A stretch of DNA of 64,000 nucleotides from Cryptomeria japonica. Its lineage: Eukaryota; Streptophyta; Pinopsida; Cupressales; Cupressaceae. The stretch is from assembly GCF_030272615.1 (NCBI RefSeq), contig NC_081406.1, positions 219,719,497-219,783,496 on the forward strand, written 5' to 3'. Made by a program: the position numbers and the translations under genes. Position 1 is the stretch's first letter; every line of letters starts with the position of its first letter. This document shows positions 1 through 10,927 of the stretch, piece by piece. Under the pieces are notes generated by a model. The model was not told where the DNA came from. It searched no databases and saw only the letters and a list, made by a program, of their open reading frames with translations.

Positions 1-235
1 ATTTCATTTATCTAATTCATAGCAAGAATTTAAAACAAGATTTCATTTATCTAATTCACAACAAGAATTTAAAACAACATTTCATTCATCTAATTCACAA
101 CAAAAATTTAAAACAAGATTTCATTTATTTAATCTAATTAACAACAAGAATTTAAAACAAGATTTCATTTATCTTATTTAATTCATAGCAAGAATTTAAA
201 ACAAGATTTCATTTATCTGTCTAATTCACAACAAG
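1..235. repeat. Tandem array of ~38-bp units in the 3' LTR
   Basis: About six degenerate units built on caagaatttaaaacaagat followed by ttcatttatctaattcaca. The same array with about eight units lies at 17474-17810 in the 5' LTR. It is in the U3 part of the LTR, where tandem enhancer-like repeats are common in plant retrotransposons. Its function is inferred only. Confidence 0.85.
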
Positions 236-829
236 AACAAGATGCATGATTCAAAAAAAAAAAAGAGAACCTGGATACTTGCAGCTTGATGTAGAATCCC
301 CTTTGAATTCTTCAACTAGCCTCCCTTGATCCAACTTTTCTTTGAATTTCTTCAAAACAACTACTTGACAATCCTATAATGAAATGTGACTACAAAAAAA
401 CTACTGTTTGAGAAAACTTTTCTTCCATAAAAATAATCAACCCCCTCTTTTGAAAACTTGCATACAATATATAGGAAAAACACCTTAATTCCACTATCTA
501 GAGAAATTATTTGAGAATGAGATTCTTTTTCCAATATTGGATCCATGCAAAATTGATTAATATCCTAGTGGAGAAGTTACATGAAAGGAAATTAAAGAAT
601 GAAGATTCCTCTAGAAGCTTGTAATTTCTCCTACAACATGTGCCATAATTGGGAATGGGAAAAAATAAAAATAAATAATGCCTTTTTAAATTCTATTCTC
701 CAAGTGTGTATGTGGGTCCATTATTTAAGCTTTTATAATATTTATTCAACCATATTCAATAGTTCAACACCACAAAAAGATATAATAGAAATTGTATCAA
801 ATCAAAAGTGATAAAGGAGGGTTGTGACA
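1..829 (-). repeat. 3' LTR of element A, partial
   Basis: The stretch 240-829 matches 17810-18382 with scattered substitutions. Read on the minus strand, the LTR begins TGTCACAACCC at 829, directly after the purine tract. Most of the 3' LTR lies left of the window. Short ORFs here are fortuitous. Confidence 0.88.
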
Positions 830-842
830 TCCTCCCCCCCTT
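830..842 (-). other. Polypurine tract of element A
   Basis: The minus strand reads AAGGGGGGGAGGA immediately before the LTR start TGTCAC. This is the expected place and composition for the plus-strand primer. It fixes the 3' LTR boundary and the orientation of the element. Confidence 0.85.
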
Positions 843-928
843 AAATTGTGCATCGTCTCGATGCACTTATTGAGTGTATCCAAAAGAGTCTATAGTTCAT
901 GATTAGTTTAAAACAAAAAAGGAAACAA

Positions 929-2606
929 CTATTGCATTTCCCTAGTATCTTCCCACGTGAAATTCTTTTCATAATACTGATTCCATTGTACTTTGCATTG
1001 ATCAACCTCTCTATTGCACAATTGGCACTGGTGCCTCTCCAAGATTCTGAATGGCTCTATCATTATTCCTCCCATTTCCTGGACCTGTAAAGCATCCCAA
1101 TTCAAAATATGTTTCTCATCAGGTACATACTTTTTAAGAAGAGATACATGAAAGACATCATGGATTTGGTTCAATTGGGGAGGTAAGGCCAACCAGTATG
1201 CAACTGGATTAATCCTTTCCAATATCTCAAAAGGTCCAACATAATGAGGTGCAAGCTTAGTCTTTTTCCCAAACCTTATGGAACTCTTGTGTGGCCTAAC
1301 CCTTAGGAAGACTTTCTCTCCCACCTCAAACTCCCTTGGTGTCTTGTTCTTGTCTGCATAACTTTTCTGCCTATTTGAGGCTTCCTTCAATCTTTACCTA
1401 ATTTCCTCAGTTTTCCTTTCCATTTCCTTCAACATATCTAGTCCAACAATTAATCTGTCTTCAAGACTATCCCAACTCAAAGGTGTTCGACATGGCCTAC
1501 CATACAATGCTTTGAAAGGTGCCATCCCCAAAGATGTTTGATATGTATTATTGTAAGCAAACTCTACTAGAGGTAGGTAATCTTCCCATTTCTTCTGTTG
1601 GTCCATGCAGTACATGTGAAGTAGGTCTTCCAAAATTTTATTTGTCCTCTTTGTTTGACCATCAGTTTCAGGATGGTATGCAGTACTAAAATTTAGTTGA
1701 GTTCCTAGAGCTGATTGAAGAGTTGTCCAAAACCTTGAAGTGAATCTAGCATCTCTATCTGATATAATTTTCTCTGGCATTCCATGCAACCGAAATATTT
1801 CCTTAACAAAGTGCCTTGCCAAGGTAGGTGCATCATCCGTCAGATTCCCTAGTATAAAGTGTGCCACCTTAGTGAGTTTGTCAATTACCACCATTATTGT
1901 TTCATGCATAGAGGTGACACGAGCAACCCTTGCACAAAATCCTGCTAATAACATGCCACTTGTGTTGAGGTACATCATGTAACGATAATAATCCAGTAGG
2001 ATGTCTATGCTTTGCCTTTACTCTTTGACACTCCAAAAACTTAGCCACATACTTGACTATGTGATTCTTCATCCCTTGCCAAAAGTATAGCCTTTTTAGA
2101 TCTACATAAAGTTTGTTAACCCTCGGGTGCCCTGAGTAAGGGGCATTATGAGCCTCCGACAAGACTACCTTCCTTAAGTCTCTTGAATTAGGAACATAGA
2201 TTCTATTATTGTGTCTGAGCAACCCATCTTCATCTAATGTATACCCTTCAACCTTAGGATCAGTTGGATCGTATTCTAAAGTCAATTTGACTTGCTCATA
2301 CCATGGGTCATGTCCCTGCTCATCCATTACTTGCCTTTTGAAAGAAGTTTTGAATGTTGCTATAGTCATCAAGTGTCTCCTCCTACTTAAAGCATCTACC
2401 ACCCTATTTTCCTTCCCCTTAATATATTCAATTTCAAAATCATATTCACTTAGAAATTCTAACCACCTTCTTTGTCTAGAATTTAAGTGGGGTTGGGTAA
2501 AGATGTACTTTAGTCCTTGGTTATCTGATTTTAACTCAAAGGGCTTCCCTCGTAAGAAGTGTCTCCATTTCTGTAGGGCATGCACAATCACTACTAACTC
2601 TAAGTA
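929..2606 (-). pseudogene. Element A pol, distal part: RNase H end, integrase, chromodomain-like tail
   Basis: The reading runs from 2606 down. First comes the end of RNase H (LVVIVHALQKWRHFLRG, and DALSRR as its close). Next is the integrase zinc region near 2190-2030, where the first Cys of the usual CxxC is Phe (AKFLEC). The core follows with its three acidic residues in view: VVIDKLTK, IISDRDARF and YHPETDGQTKR. The C-terminus has VGPFEILERI and FHVSLLKKYVP, then a chromodomain-like tail ending in WEDTREMQ. Chromodomains are thought to steer chromovirus integration to heterochromatin. Frame changes near 1980 and stops near 1393 and 928 make it non-functional. The 5' half lies at 11708-14614, beyond element B. 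Confidence 0.87.
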
Positions 2607-3407
2607 TATTAGGATTCCCATAGATATTGAGAGGGGGGGTGAATCAGTATTTGACCAGTAATAAGAATTTCTTAAGTTAAAACATGCAGAACATATTATA
2701 ACAGTGTACCGGTATGCAAGAAATAATGCAATAAATGGAAATAACAACATCCACATAAAAGTACACCATAACACAGGATGTTTAACGAGGAAACTTGGTG
2801 TGGGAAAAACCTCGGTGGGATTTGTGACCCACAATATTATCTTACTAGCTAATAAGAGAATATTACTTACAAAAGGGGCTTGCACATGCAGGAAGGCCAA
2901 CTGCCTAGAGCTGACTGCTCAATGGGAAGTCACATTGACTTATAGTAAGGATTATATAAATCCAATAACTTGTACTGCTTTACAATAGCATCTTCAATGC
3001 CAGATTCAGTACCGGTTCCTACTCTGTTCTTTACATATACCTCTGACCTATATTTCACACATTAGGTCTACCTAATATTTTCCTTTTTATTCTCCTACAT
3101 CAGTATTACAAATGTTTACAATGATCTCCTTTATATATAAGAGTCATTTTACAATTTTCCAAGTCGGCTTACAATAATAAACAAAATATTATAACAAAAA
3201 TCCTGTTGGCCTCTGTGCCAGTATACTTTCTTTCTTCTGTGCCGGTGCTAGTGTAGAGTGTGATTTGTTGATGCTGGTATACTATTTTGTTAGTGTAATG
3301 CTTTGCTGGTATAATGTCTTGCCGGTGCCATAGGATTGCAAGGTTGCCATCAATGACAAAACTTTCAATCACCTTCAATGTCTCATTGGAGTGTCCATAT
3401 GCCAACA
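2607..3407 (-). repeat. 3' LTR of element B
   Basis: About 800 bp, aligned along its length with 10928-11707. The terminal dinucleotide at the left end is ta instead of the expected tg (position 2608), a single change. The right edge is gccaaca, that is TGTTGGC on the element strand. There is an extra block near 3220-3250 relative to the other LTR. Confidence 0.88.
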
Positions 3408-3424
3408 ATCTCCCCCTTTGGCAT
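3408..3424 (-). other. Polypurine tract of element B
   Basis: The element strand reads GCCAAAGGGGGAGAT and then the LTR start TGTTGGC. The tract together with its upstream sequence is the same as in element D at 25645-25675. Two further G-rich boxes lie upstream, near 3498 and 3555. Confidence 0.85.
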
Positions 3425-3636
3425 TGATGGCAACACTCATGAGAAATTTCAAAAAGGTGTCCAAAAATGTGTAGACTAAAAAAATTTACCAAAAATATGA
3501 GGGGCTCCCCCTGAGCATATGATTCCTGTCTTTGAATTTTCTCATCCTACTACTCCCCCTTTGGTATCAATGACAAAGGTTGTCAAGATGTTAGCAGAGT
3601 TTGTAGTTATACCAGTCCATATCCTCAACCTTGTAG

Positions 3637-6600
3637 TTAGGTAGTTATTATCTGAAAAAGATCGCCCAAAATTAAGTTTATACTATCCATAAACTTTTTG
3701 CTATCTTTTATTGCTGTTTCAGTCCTCTTCATAGTGCTAGTGAGATGCTGCAATTGTTCTACCGGTGTTTTGCTTCCCTGTGTTAATGTTTTAGAAATTT
3801 CCTTCCGTAGAGATGCTAAATAGTCCAATCTTGGACTTAGTTTAGATCTCAAATGTTTTGCCTTGTTTATTATTCTTTCTTTCTTTTTTTTCAAATTGAG
3901 TAGTTCTTCCTCAAAATTTGCTATCTTCTCTTCAAAAATAGATAGTGAATCCAGTGAGTTGACGAAATTGTCTGCAAGCTTGTTTATCTCTTCCTATGTC
4001 TTGCTTATTTTCTTGTCTATATCTACAGTCAAGAAGTTTGTTTTGCATGTGTCTTTGTACAGGTTTTTGTATTCTTTTAACAAACTACACAATTCCGATA
4101 GAAGTGTGTCAAAGTCTTTGTTACACTTCTTAATTTCTTCCTCAAAGAATTTATGTTTCTCCTTTTCTACAATGTCCTTTACAGATTCTACATTTATTTT
4201 CTCAATATTTCCAGAAATGTATCCAACTATCCTAAAGAATCTTTATTATCTATATTACAATTAGGAGTGATTATCTTCAAAATTGGTATTGAATCATCTA
4301 TTGCTTTGTAAGCTTGAGAACTATAGTTAGTTATTTTCTTGATAGATTCAAGTAATACCTCAGTCACATTTGTACCAGTGGAAGTGACCATGCTTGTATT
4401 GAACTTTGGTAGGTCAATTTGTGTTTGCATTTCTTTAAGCACTGGTTTTTCTACTTCACTAGTTACCGGTGGCACTATTTCCTTTTGTACCTATTCCTAT
4501 TGCTATTGTTCTGGAGTCTTTAGCTTTGTTGGTGTCTCTGTCTGTTACTCAGATTCCATCTTTTTCCTTGTATCCACTGCCGGTTGCTCTGTATTTCCTG
4601 TTACTGGAGGCTCTTTAACCATATCTGATTTTTCACTTGGGTCTTTATCAACTGTTATGTTGATCTTTTGGGTATCAACATTTATAGTGAATAGGACTTC
4701 AGGATTTGTATTGCTATCCTCTACATCCATGCTTTCAGCTGCCGGTTGGTTTTCAGGGATTGCAATTTTTACAGGTGGAGGTAGGTTATCTTTAACCTGT
4801 ATGCTTGGAGGTCCACCAATTTTCCCTTTCCCTTTGTCCTTATCCTTCTGATATACCTTAATAGGCTTGGGATTCCTATATTCTTCTTGTTTCTCTTTTT
4901 CAACCAGGAATATATCCCATCCATCTTCTATTTCCTCAGTCACCTCTTTGACTCTTCCTACCATTAGTGCAATGTGCCGGTGTGCAGTAGAAAATATTGA
5001 CTAGATGGCTTCAGCAATCAAATCATCAATTTCCTTGGCGGAGTTCATTGGGTGTACAACAAGTAGCTTCTCTACCTTGATTTTCTTGTCAAGATCTACT
5101 ACTGCTAGTCTTCTTGCTTCTATCCTTTTGAATAGTTCATCTGGAATCTTATTGACTATTTCCATCAAAAATTTCTTATAAATGTCCATATGTAATATAA
5201 CACTATTTTCAACTTGCTCTTTTTCATCAACTGTTAGAGTGTCATATATTTTCTCTAAGTTTTTTAGTTTTCCTTCCTCTGTGATTTCATTCAGTAGTAA
5301 ATCAAGAGGGGCCAAGTCACTATTTGTCCTTTTCTTCTTCTTAGGTGTTAGCTTCTTCTTTGGTGTGACCTTTCTTACTAGAGATCTCACTGCTTGTTGC
5401 TTTTTCCTTGTCCTTCTAGGTGAAGGAGTGGTTGTCGGTGAGGGATCTCTTTTCCTAACAACTCTTTTAAAAGTTGTAGGCATGTCACTCTCTGAAGAAG
5501 TACCTACTAGTGATAGATGAGTTTCAGGTTGTAGAGCTGCCAACTCATCCTTTGTTATACCAGTTTTCTTAAGTACATCTTCCTTTATTGCCTTAGCCTA
5601 TCTAGAACCTCTTCTTACTACTGCCTCAAGCTTTTTCACTCTTTTCTTAGATTGTATTTGGCTTTCTATAGTTTTTGCATTACCAAATACTTCCTCCTCA
5701 GGTTCTTTAGGGGCTTCAAGAAGTGCTTTGGCATATGTTTCAACTATCTGGTCATCTATTTTATAGCCCATCTCTATTACCCAAATAGTCCTAGGGATGA
5801 TTGCTTCCATCTAGATTTCATCCTTTTTGATAACAAAGCATATATTGTCTTTGTATTTATCTACAATTTCCTGAGATAACCTTGTCCTTTTCTTCATTTT
5901 CATCTTTAGTGCTTGGAAAAATTCATGAATGTTGTTTTCCTTATTCTCACCCATGGTATTGAACTGCTCTATCAGTTTCTTTCCTACTAGTATGTCATAT
6001 TCAAATTCTTTATAACCTATACCAGGAACCTATTTTGTTATATGAAGCATTAGACACACTAACAGATTTCCAAATCTGAAGATTCCTTTCTTATCCTTCT
6101 TTATCTTTCCAAGGTTGTCTATCAGTTCATCCTTTAGCCATTCACAGATGTCAATTTTTGCATTGTTGGTTATCATGTCATAAGCACTCTTAATGCATAA
6201 ACTTGAAACTGAGTTGAGTCTATTGGCATGAGTGGCTTTGTAACCTAATATCATGCTTATGAATCTCACATTTGTGTCCTTTACATCATTAACCCTTAAA
6301 GATCTTTTATCAAATATTGCACCTGTTAGGTCTATGACTAAATCATTTGAAACTTTCTTGTTTTTGTCTGGTCTTTTACTGGTGGCCGGTAACTCTGTGA
6401 CAACCTTTACCGCTTGCTTGGTAATCTTATGAATTGCATCTAACCAGAAAAATTCTCCATGAACTCTGCTTAATACTATCCTAATCACATCCTTAGGAAA
6501 TTCAGGAATACTAAGGATTTCTATGAATCCTAGGGTTTCAATGATTTTGTGTTCAGCTTTGATATTGCCGATATCATCACATATCTTGGTTTTGTACATA

Positions 6601-7110
6601 GTTTTGATTTCCTCTTCTCCTAGCTCTTCAATATTGCAGTGAATATACATTATAGGGTCTTCAGCATATACAACACCTTTGGGTATTTGAGAAAATGCAC
6701 CTAGGGTATCATCCTTCTTTTCTATTTTGGGGACTGATGAGGAGGTAGAGTGGAAGTTGGTCTTCTTTGAGGTTGGTGGGCTTTTGTTCTCAATGTGCTT
6801 CCCAAATCAATCCCTAGGCACAACTGGGATTCTTCTAAACCTTTCTCCTATCTCCTCCTCTCTATTCAACACTGCTTGCACCCTATTGTATTGTAAATCA
6901 CTCCTCCTTACCTTCCATTCTAAAGCATTCAAATCTGAAATGAGGTCCTCTTGTGTGTCACCAAAAATGAACAAGTTTAGTTGTCCAACTGGCTGAATCT
7001 CCTCTCTTCTAGGAATGGGCAACTATTGGAGAACCATGGTTTACCTAACCTTGTTTGCACCTTTAAGTATTTCAATCATATTAATGTGTTGATTGAGCAT
7101 CTGGATAGGT
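3637..7110 (-). pseudogene. Element B 3' ORF: long charged protein of unknown function
   Basis: One reading frame runs from about 7090 to 4227, then shifts once before 3894-3637. In-frame stops occur near 7045, 7023, 6807, 6030, 5811, 5598, 4998, 4545 and in a Gln-rich stretch near 4490. I judge most to be former Gln or Arg codons. Undamaged it would encode about 950-1100 residues. Visible parts: an N-terminal region with IPRREEIQPVGQL; a folded-looking segment at 6650-6030 (VIRIVLSRVHGEFFW, SLCIKSAYDMITNNAKID); a basic Ser/Pro/Lys stretch near 5490-5330; an acidic Pro-rich part; and a C-terminal coiled-coil-like segment at 3894-3637. No enzyme motif was found. Its place between gag and the 3' LTR is where SIRE-type elements carry an extra, env-like ORF, but I see no signal peptide or membrane span. 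It could be a divergent form of such an ORF. Confidence 0.6.
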
Positions 7111-9287
7111 CTGCAAAGTCTGATGACTATCCCTCACCTTTCAAGAGTGAAGAATATCCAAGTTGGGTGCAAAGAGCGTTGTTCTACTCAAGGCAACTTC
7201 TAGGTTCAAATGGTCATTTTGATCAAATGAATTAATGAAATGCTATGGAGCTTGTAGTAGGGTGTATTAGGTCTTAACTTATCAGTTTTCATGATTTGAA
7301 ACAATCATTTACTTCTCCTTCCTTACCGATTTCATGAAATTGTCAAATTGACCCCAAAAAGGCTACTAGAATTAGCCCTAGTTTTTAGTGAAAATTGTTC
7401 ACCCTGCTTAATCTGCTAAACTTCATGGAAAACCCTTGGAGATGTGGTCATTTGATGATGAAAGCTCAAGGATTTTTTCTATGGCAAGTACTGTACGGAC
7501 TGCTTGAGGAATGTCCCACAAAATAGGCATTTTTCAAGGGTTTTTGAAGGTTTTAATGAGGGTTTGCAAATTAAAAGCCTTCTCCATGATGCTAGACCCA
7601 ATTAAATTTTTCAAAACTTGCTATGACATATTCCAAACACTCCCAAGGATTCAAAAGCCATCTTAGAATATTGTCATTATGTCAAAAAAATGCCATACTG
7701 TTGCTTTACACAAAAATAATAGTCTAGAGGATTGAGACATCAATGTTTTTAATGTTTTGCATACATTTTGAACATTGGTAAACCAAATACAATGAAATTC
7801 TATCAAATATAGATGCAACCATGACTTGACAGAAGTTGGAACATCCTGCAAAGCAAATAGGAAAGGATTTTTTATAACTGCTGTTCACACACCCGCCATC
7901 ACTGCACTTTGATAGTATTAAAACTATTACAACTTCCTTTCTTTGTTTGGATGTACTTCTTCACTCTATCCCTAGCCTGAAAAAAGGTGTTAATAGCAAG
8001 GTAACACAATGTATATAGCCTCTTCAAAAACCTTGTAAGTTTGAGCACTTAAAAGATGTCACAAAGCATGATAGCCATATAAGACTATGATAGAGAATAC
8101 ATTTTTCTAGGATCCTTATTTAGGTCCTTTACAACCAACTTGTGCATCTTGTATTCTTAGCATTAAAAACATTTGTAAATACATTCCATGATGCATAAAA
8201 GAGGAATCCATCATTCCAAACTGTCCATTAGGGAGGTTGGCAATGAGGTTTTAACAATGAAACAGTGACACATTGTTTTACAGTCTGATTACAACTTTGC
8301 TTCTTGCATCCAACCAGGTCATGAGAGAGACAAGGATGGTAAAATGCAATTATGACTCTTGCCAACTTAATTCTTCTTCAACATTTCAAAGTACAGTGCT
8401 ATGAATAGCAAAGTACCATTCAAACAACCTTAAGAATACCCAAGCCAAGTTGTCTACTTCACATACTTGCCATGGGCTTACAAACACTTGAGCATTGCTA
8501 GAAAAGGAAAATAGATGTATGATATAGTATATACAAAGGGTCCAACAAATTTCCTCAAAGCCATGGATGAAGAGACTTTGAAGAAATTAGTTGGACCATG
8601 AATGACCTTCCATTGGAACCACAAAACAATGCCTTTCTTAAGAGCACTCCAAATAAAAATTGTTCCAAATCACAACTCAAACATCAAATGAGATCAAACC
8701 AATTAAAAATAGGAGTAGTATAGACTCATGAAGCCATGGTACAGACTGTACTCTCAAAAGTGCAGGAAACTAGTTAAAACTCACAAAAACAAGAGCAAAA
8801 CAAGTATTTCTTTTACTTTTCCAACATGCACCACACATACAATGATGGGAACATGGTTTTTATACATGTGCCAACTTATTGAAGCCTTTGTATGGACAGG
8901 TATAGGCTGGAACTAACCAAAACCACCAAAAGTCACTTTTTTGCACTTTTTGACAGCTTTTTGACAACTTTTGACAACTTTTGTTGCTCAAAAAGTTGCA
9001 TTTTGACTCCTGGTGACTTGGCACTCAAACCAATGACTCAACATCATTAGAAACACTAAATAAACATGCTCCAATGCCTTTCAAGGCTTTACAACATCAA
9101 AAATTAAAAAATGCTCATTTGGACCCAAAATTGACAGTTTTTGGCCCACTGAGCAAAAAAAACAAAATCTTGGAAACTCTCAAACAAAAATGAGTTCCAA
9201 ACCTTATTACACCACAAAAAAAACCTATTAAACCTACTAGAAGTATAAAATAAACACACATTCTTAATTTGCAACAAAATGCTATAC
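7111..9287 (-). other. Element B: 2.2-kb non-coding stretch, candidate intron of the 3' ORF
   Basis: No convincing coding in either strand. The sequence is AT-rich and unique within the window. On the element strand it starts after a GTATAG donor-like site (9287) and ends with TTTGCAG (7111). The flanking segments 9288-9420 and below 7110 both look coding. Joining these exact sites does not keep one frame by my reading, so the splice sites are unresolved. Alternatives are a captured genomic fragment or a decayed region. Confidence 0.35.
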
Positions 9288-9420
9288 CTGCTAGGATTTG
9301 AGCATTCAGGTGCTCAGGTGCTCCTGCACCAGGGACCAACTGAAATATGGGCCTAGGTCATTTAATTACTTCCACAATAGTAGGGTTCGCTATGTATTCA
9401 ATTGCAGAGGTGGATGCCAT
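9288..9420 (-). pseudogene. Element B: short coding segment, possible first exon of the 3' ORF
   Basis: Starts with ATG at 9420 (MASTSAIEYIANPTIVEV), has one TGA where Arg (CGA) is plausible, then continues PRPIFQLVPGAGAPEHLNAQ up to a donor-like GGTATAG. The composition is protein-like, unlike the sequence that follows it on the element strand. It lies between the end of gag and the candidate intron. Assignment as exon 1 of the long 3' ORF is inference from position. Confidence 0.4.
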
Positions 9421-9722
9421 GATAAAATACCTTTTACTGCCTTTGATGGATGATTGCTTGGAGTGTGCTTGCTTCTTTCTTGAAATACCTTAGCTCGGAA
9501 ATCTTCGCGCTCTCTGAAAGTTTGAAATCATGGTGAAATGAAATGGAGCCAAAACCTTATTTTATAAAGTCTTTTTCGCTACCTACCATATTAATTGCAT
9601 GTTGGTTATGTATTCACTTAACTTTATTTGCCGGTAATAAGTGATTTTCAACTTCTTTTCTCTAACTGAGGGAATAATAGCACATGTGTCATTAGATTGC
9701 CAAACCCTCAAGACAATTTTCT

Positions 9723-10856
9723 TCAATTAGATGAAGAACTTCCTGCCAATGGAGTACTGCTCTATTCTGTCAGTGGGGTGTTAATTGATTCTACCAGTGG
9801 AGGAGTATTTCCAATTTTTAGATCTATTTTTCTAATCCATTGTTTTGAAAATTCTTGCTTAACCTCTTCAACTTTTTCTTTACCTTTCAAGCTAGCACTT
9901 TTGTTGTCTACCGTTGTTCCTTTACTTCTACAAAATTTAGCAATATGCCCAATCTTGTTACATGCATAACAAGTTACACTATTTTTCTAAATAGCTTTCC
10001 CATAACCTATGCTGGTTTGTGTTTTGCATTGATTTGATAAATGTCCAAATCTTCCACAAACATAACATTTCACATTCATTCTGTAGTTTTTAGAGTTATG
10101 ACCAACTTTGTTGTATTTGGAGCATTGACCGGTGGGAGGATTGATATTTTGATAATTCCTAGATCTACATTCATTTGCCTTATGACCATATTTATTATAG
10201 TTAAAGCATATTCCATTGAATTTATAAGTATTAGGTTGTCTTACCGGTTTGTTGTGATCCTGAGTATTTGCGGTACCAGAGCTTTCTCCAACTTCAAAGC
10301 CAATTCCAGAAGTGTCACCCTTAGTTTTTTGATTCTTCAACAAGTCACCAAGTTCCTCTGAGCTTTTCTTGAATTTTTCTTTATGTTGATTTGTAGTTTC
10401 CAATTCCCTTTCCAATATTTCTTTTTGTCTCATTAGTTCATTTGAGTCATTCTGAGTATGCATCAGATCTGTCTTCAATATGTCATTTTCATAGCTAAGT
10501 CTTGTTTTCTTATTTGTTGCATCACTTAGTCTTCTAGTCAATTCTTCTTCATTCTTCTTTCTATCCTCAATCTCTTTGCAAAATCTCATAGTCATATCCT
10601 GCATTTCATTTTTTGTTGCCAAGTTCTCTAGTTTTAGCTTGCTTATCTCATCATTAAGTAATTCCTTTTCATCATTCTCATTTTGCAATTTTTCACAAAG
10701 TTCTCTTCTCTTATTTCTTGTAACAGTAAGATTTTCTTAAAGTGCCTAAATGATATCTTGAGCTGCTCTTAAATCATCTTCTAATTTGATATTTTTCAAC
10801 TTCTCTACATCATAGTCAGTAAGAGCTCCTTCAAGTTGCTTCATCAGATTTTTCAT
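9723..10856 (-). pseudogene. Element B gag: coiled-coil plus zinc-knuckle protein
   Basis: ATG at 10856 lies only about 60 bp after the primer binding site. The frame runs to a stop at 9723, with premature stops (TAG, TAA near 10745; TAG at 9987; TAG at 9762) mostly at likely Gln codons. The first two-thirds is a charged heptad-like coiled coil (ELLNDEISKLKLENLATKNE; EILERELETTNQHKEKFKK). Four CCHC zinc knuckles follow: CFNYNKYGHKANEC and CSKYNKVGHNSKNY, both damaged by Cys-to-Tyr, then CYVCGRFGHLSNQC and CYACNKIGHIAKFC, both intact. The usual copia N-terminal capsid domain, as in the Gags of elements D, E and H, is absent. The protein may bind element RNA through the knuckles, by analogy with other Gags. 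Confidence 0.75.
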
Positions 10857-10913
10857 TTTTACCAGTGTCAAGATCTTCCTCAACCTGTTAGGCTTCTGAA
10901 AATAGAGGACCAA

Positions 10914-10927
10914 GCTCTGATACCAAT
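10914..10927 (-). other. Primer binding site of element B
   Basis: The element strand reads ATTGGTATCAGAGC directly after the 5' LTR end CCTAACA. It is complementary in type to the initiator Met-tRNA 3' end and the same as in element D at 21274. Primes minus-strand DNA synthesis. Confidence 0.85.

Noticed and set aside
6981-7235. 84-codon plus-strand ORF that could be a captured host exon
   Set aside because: It is antisense to the beginning of the element B 3' ORF, which has the better protein-like reading.
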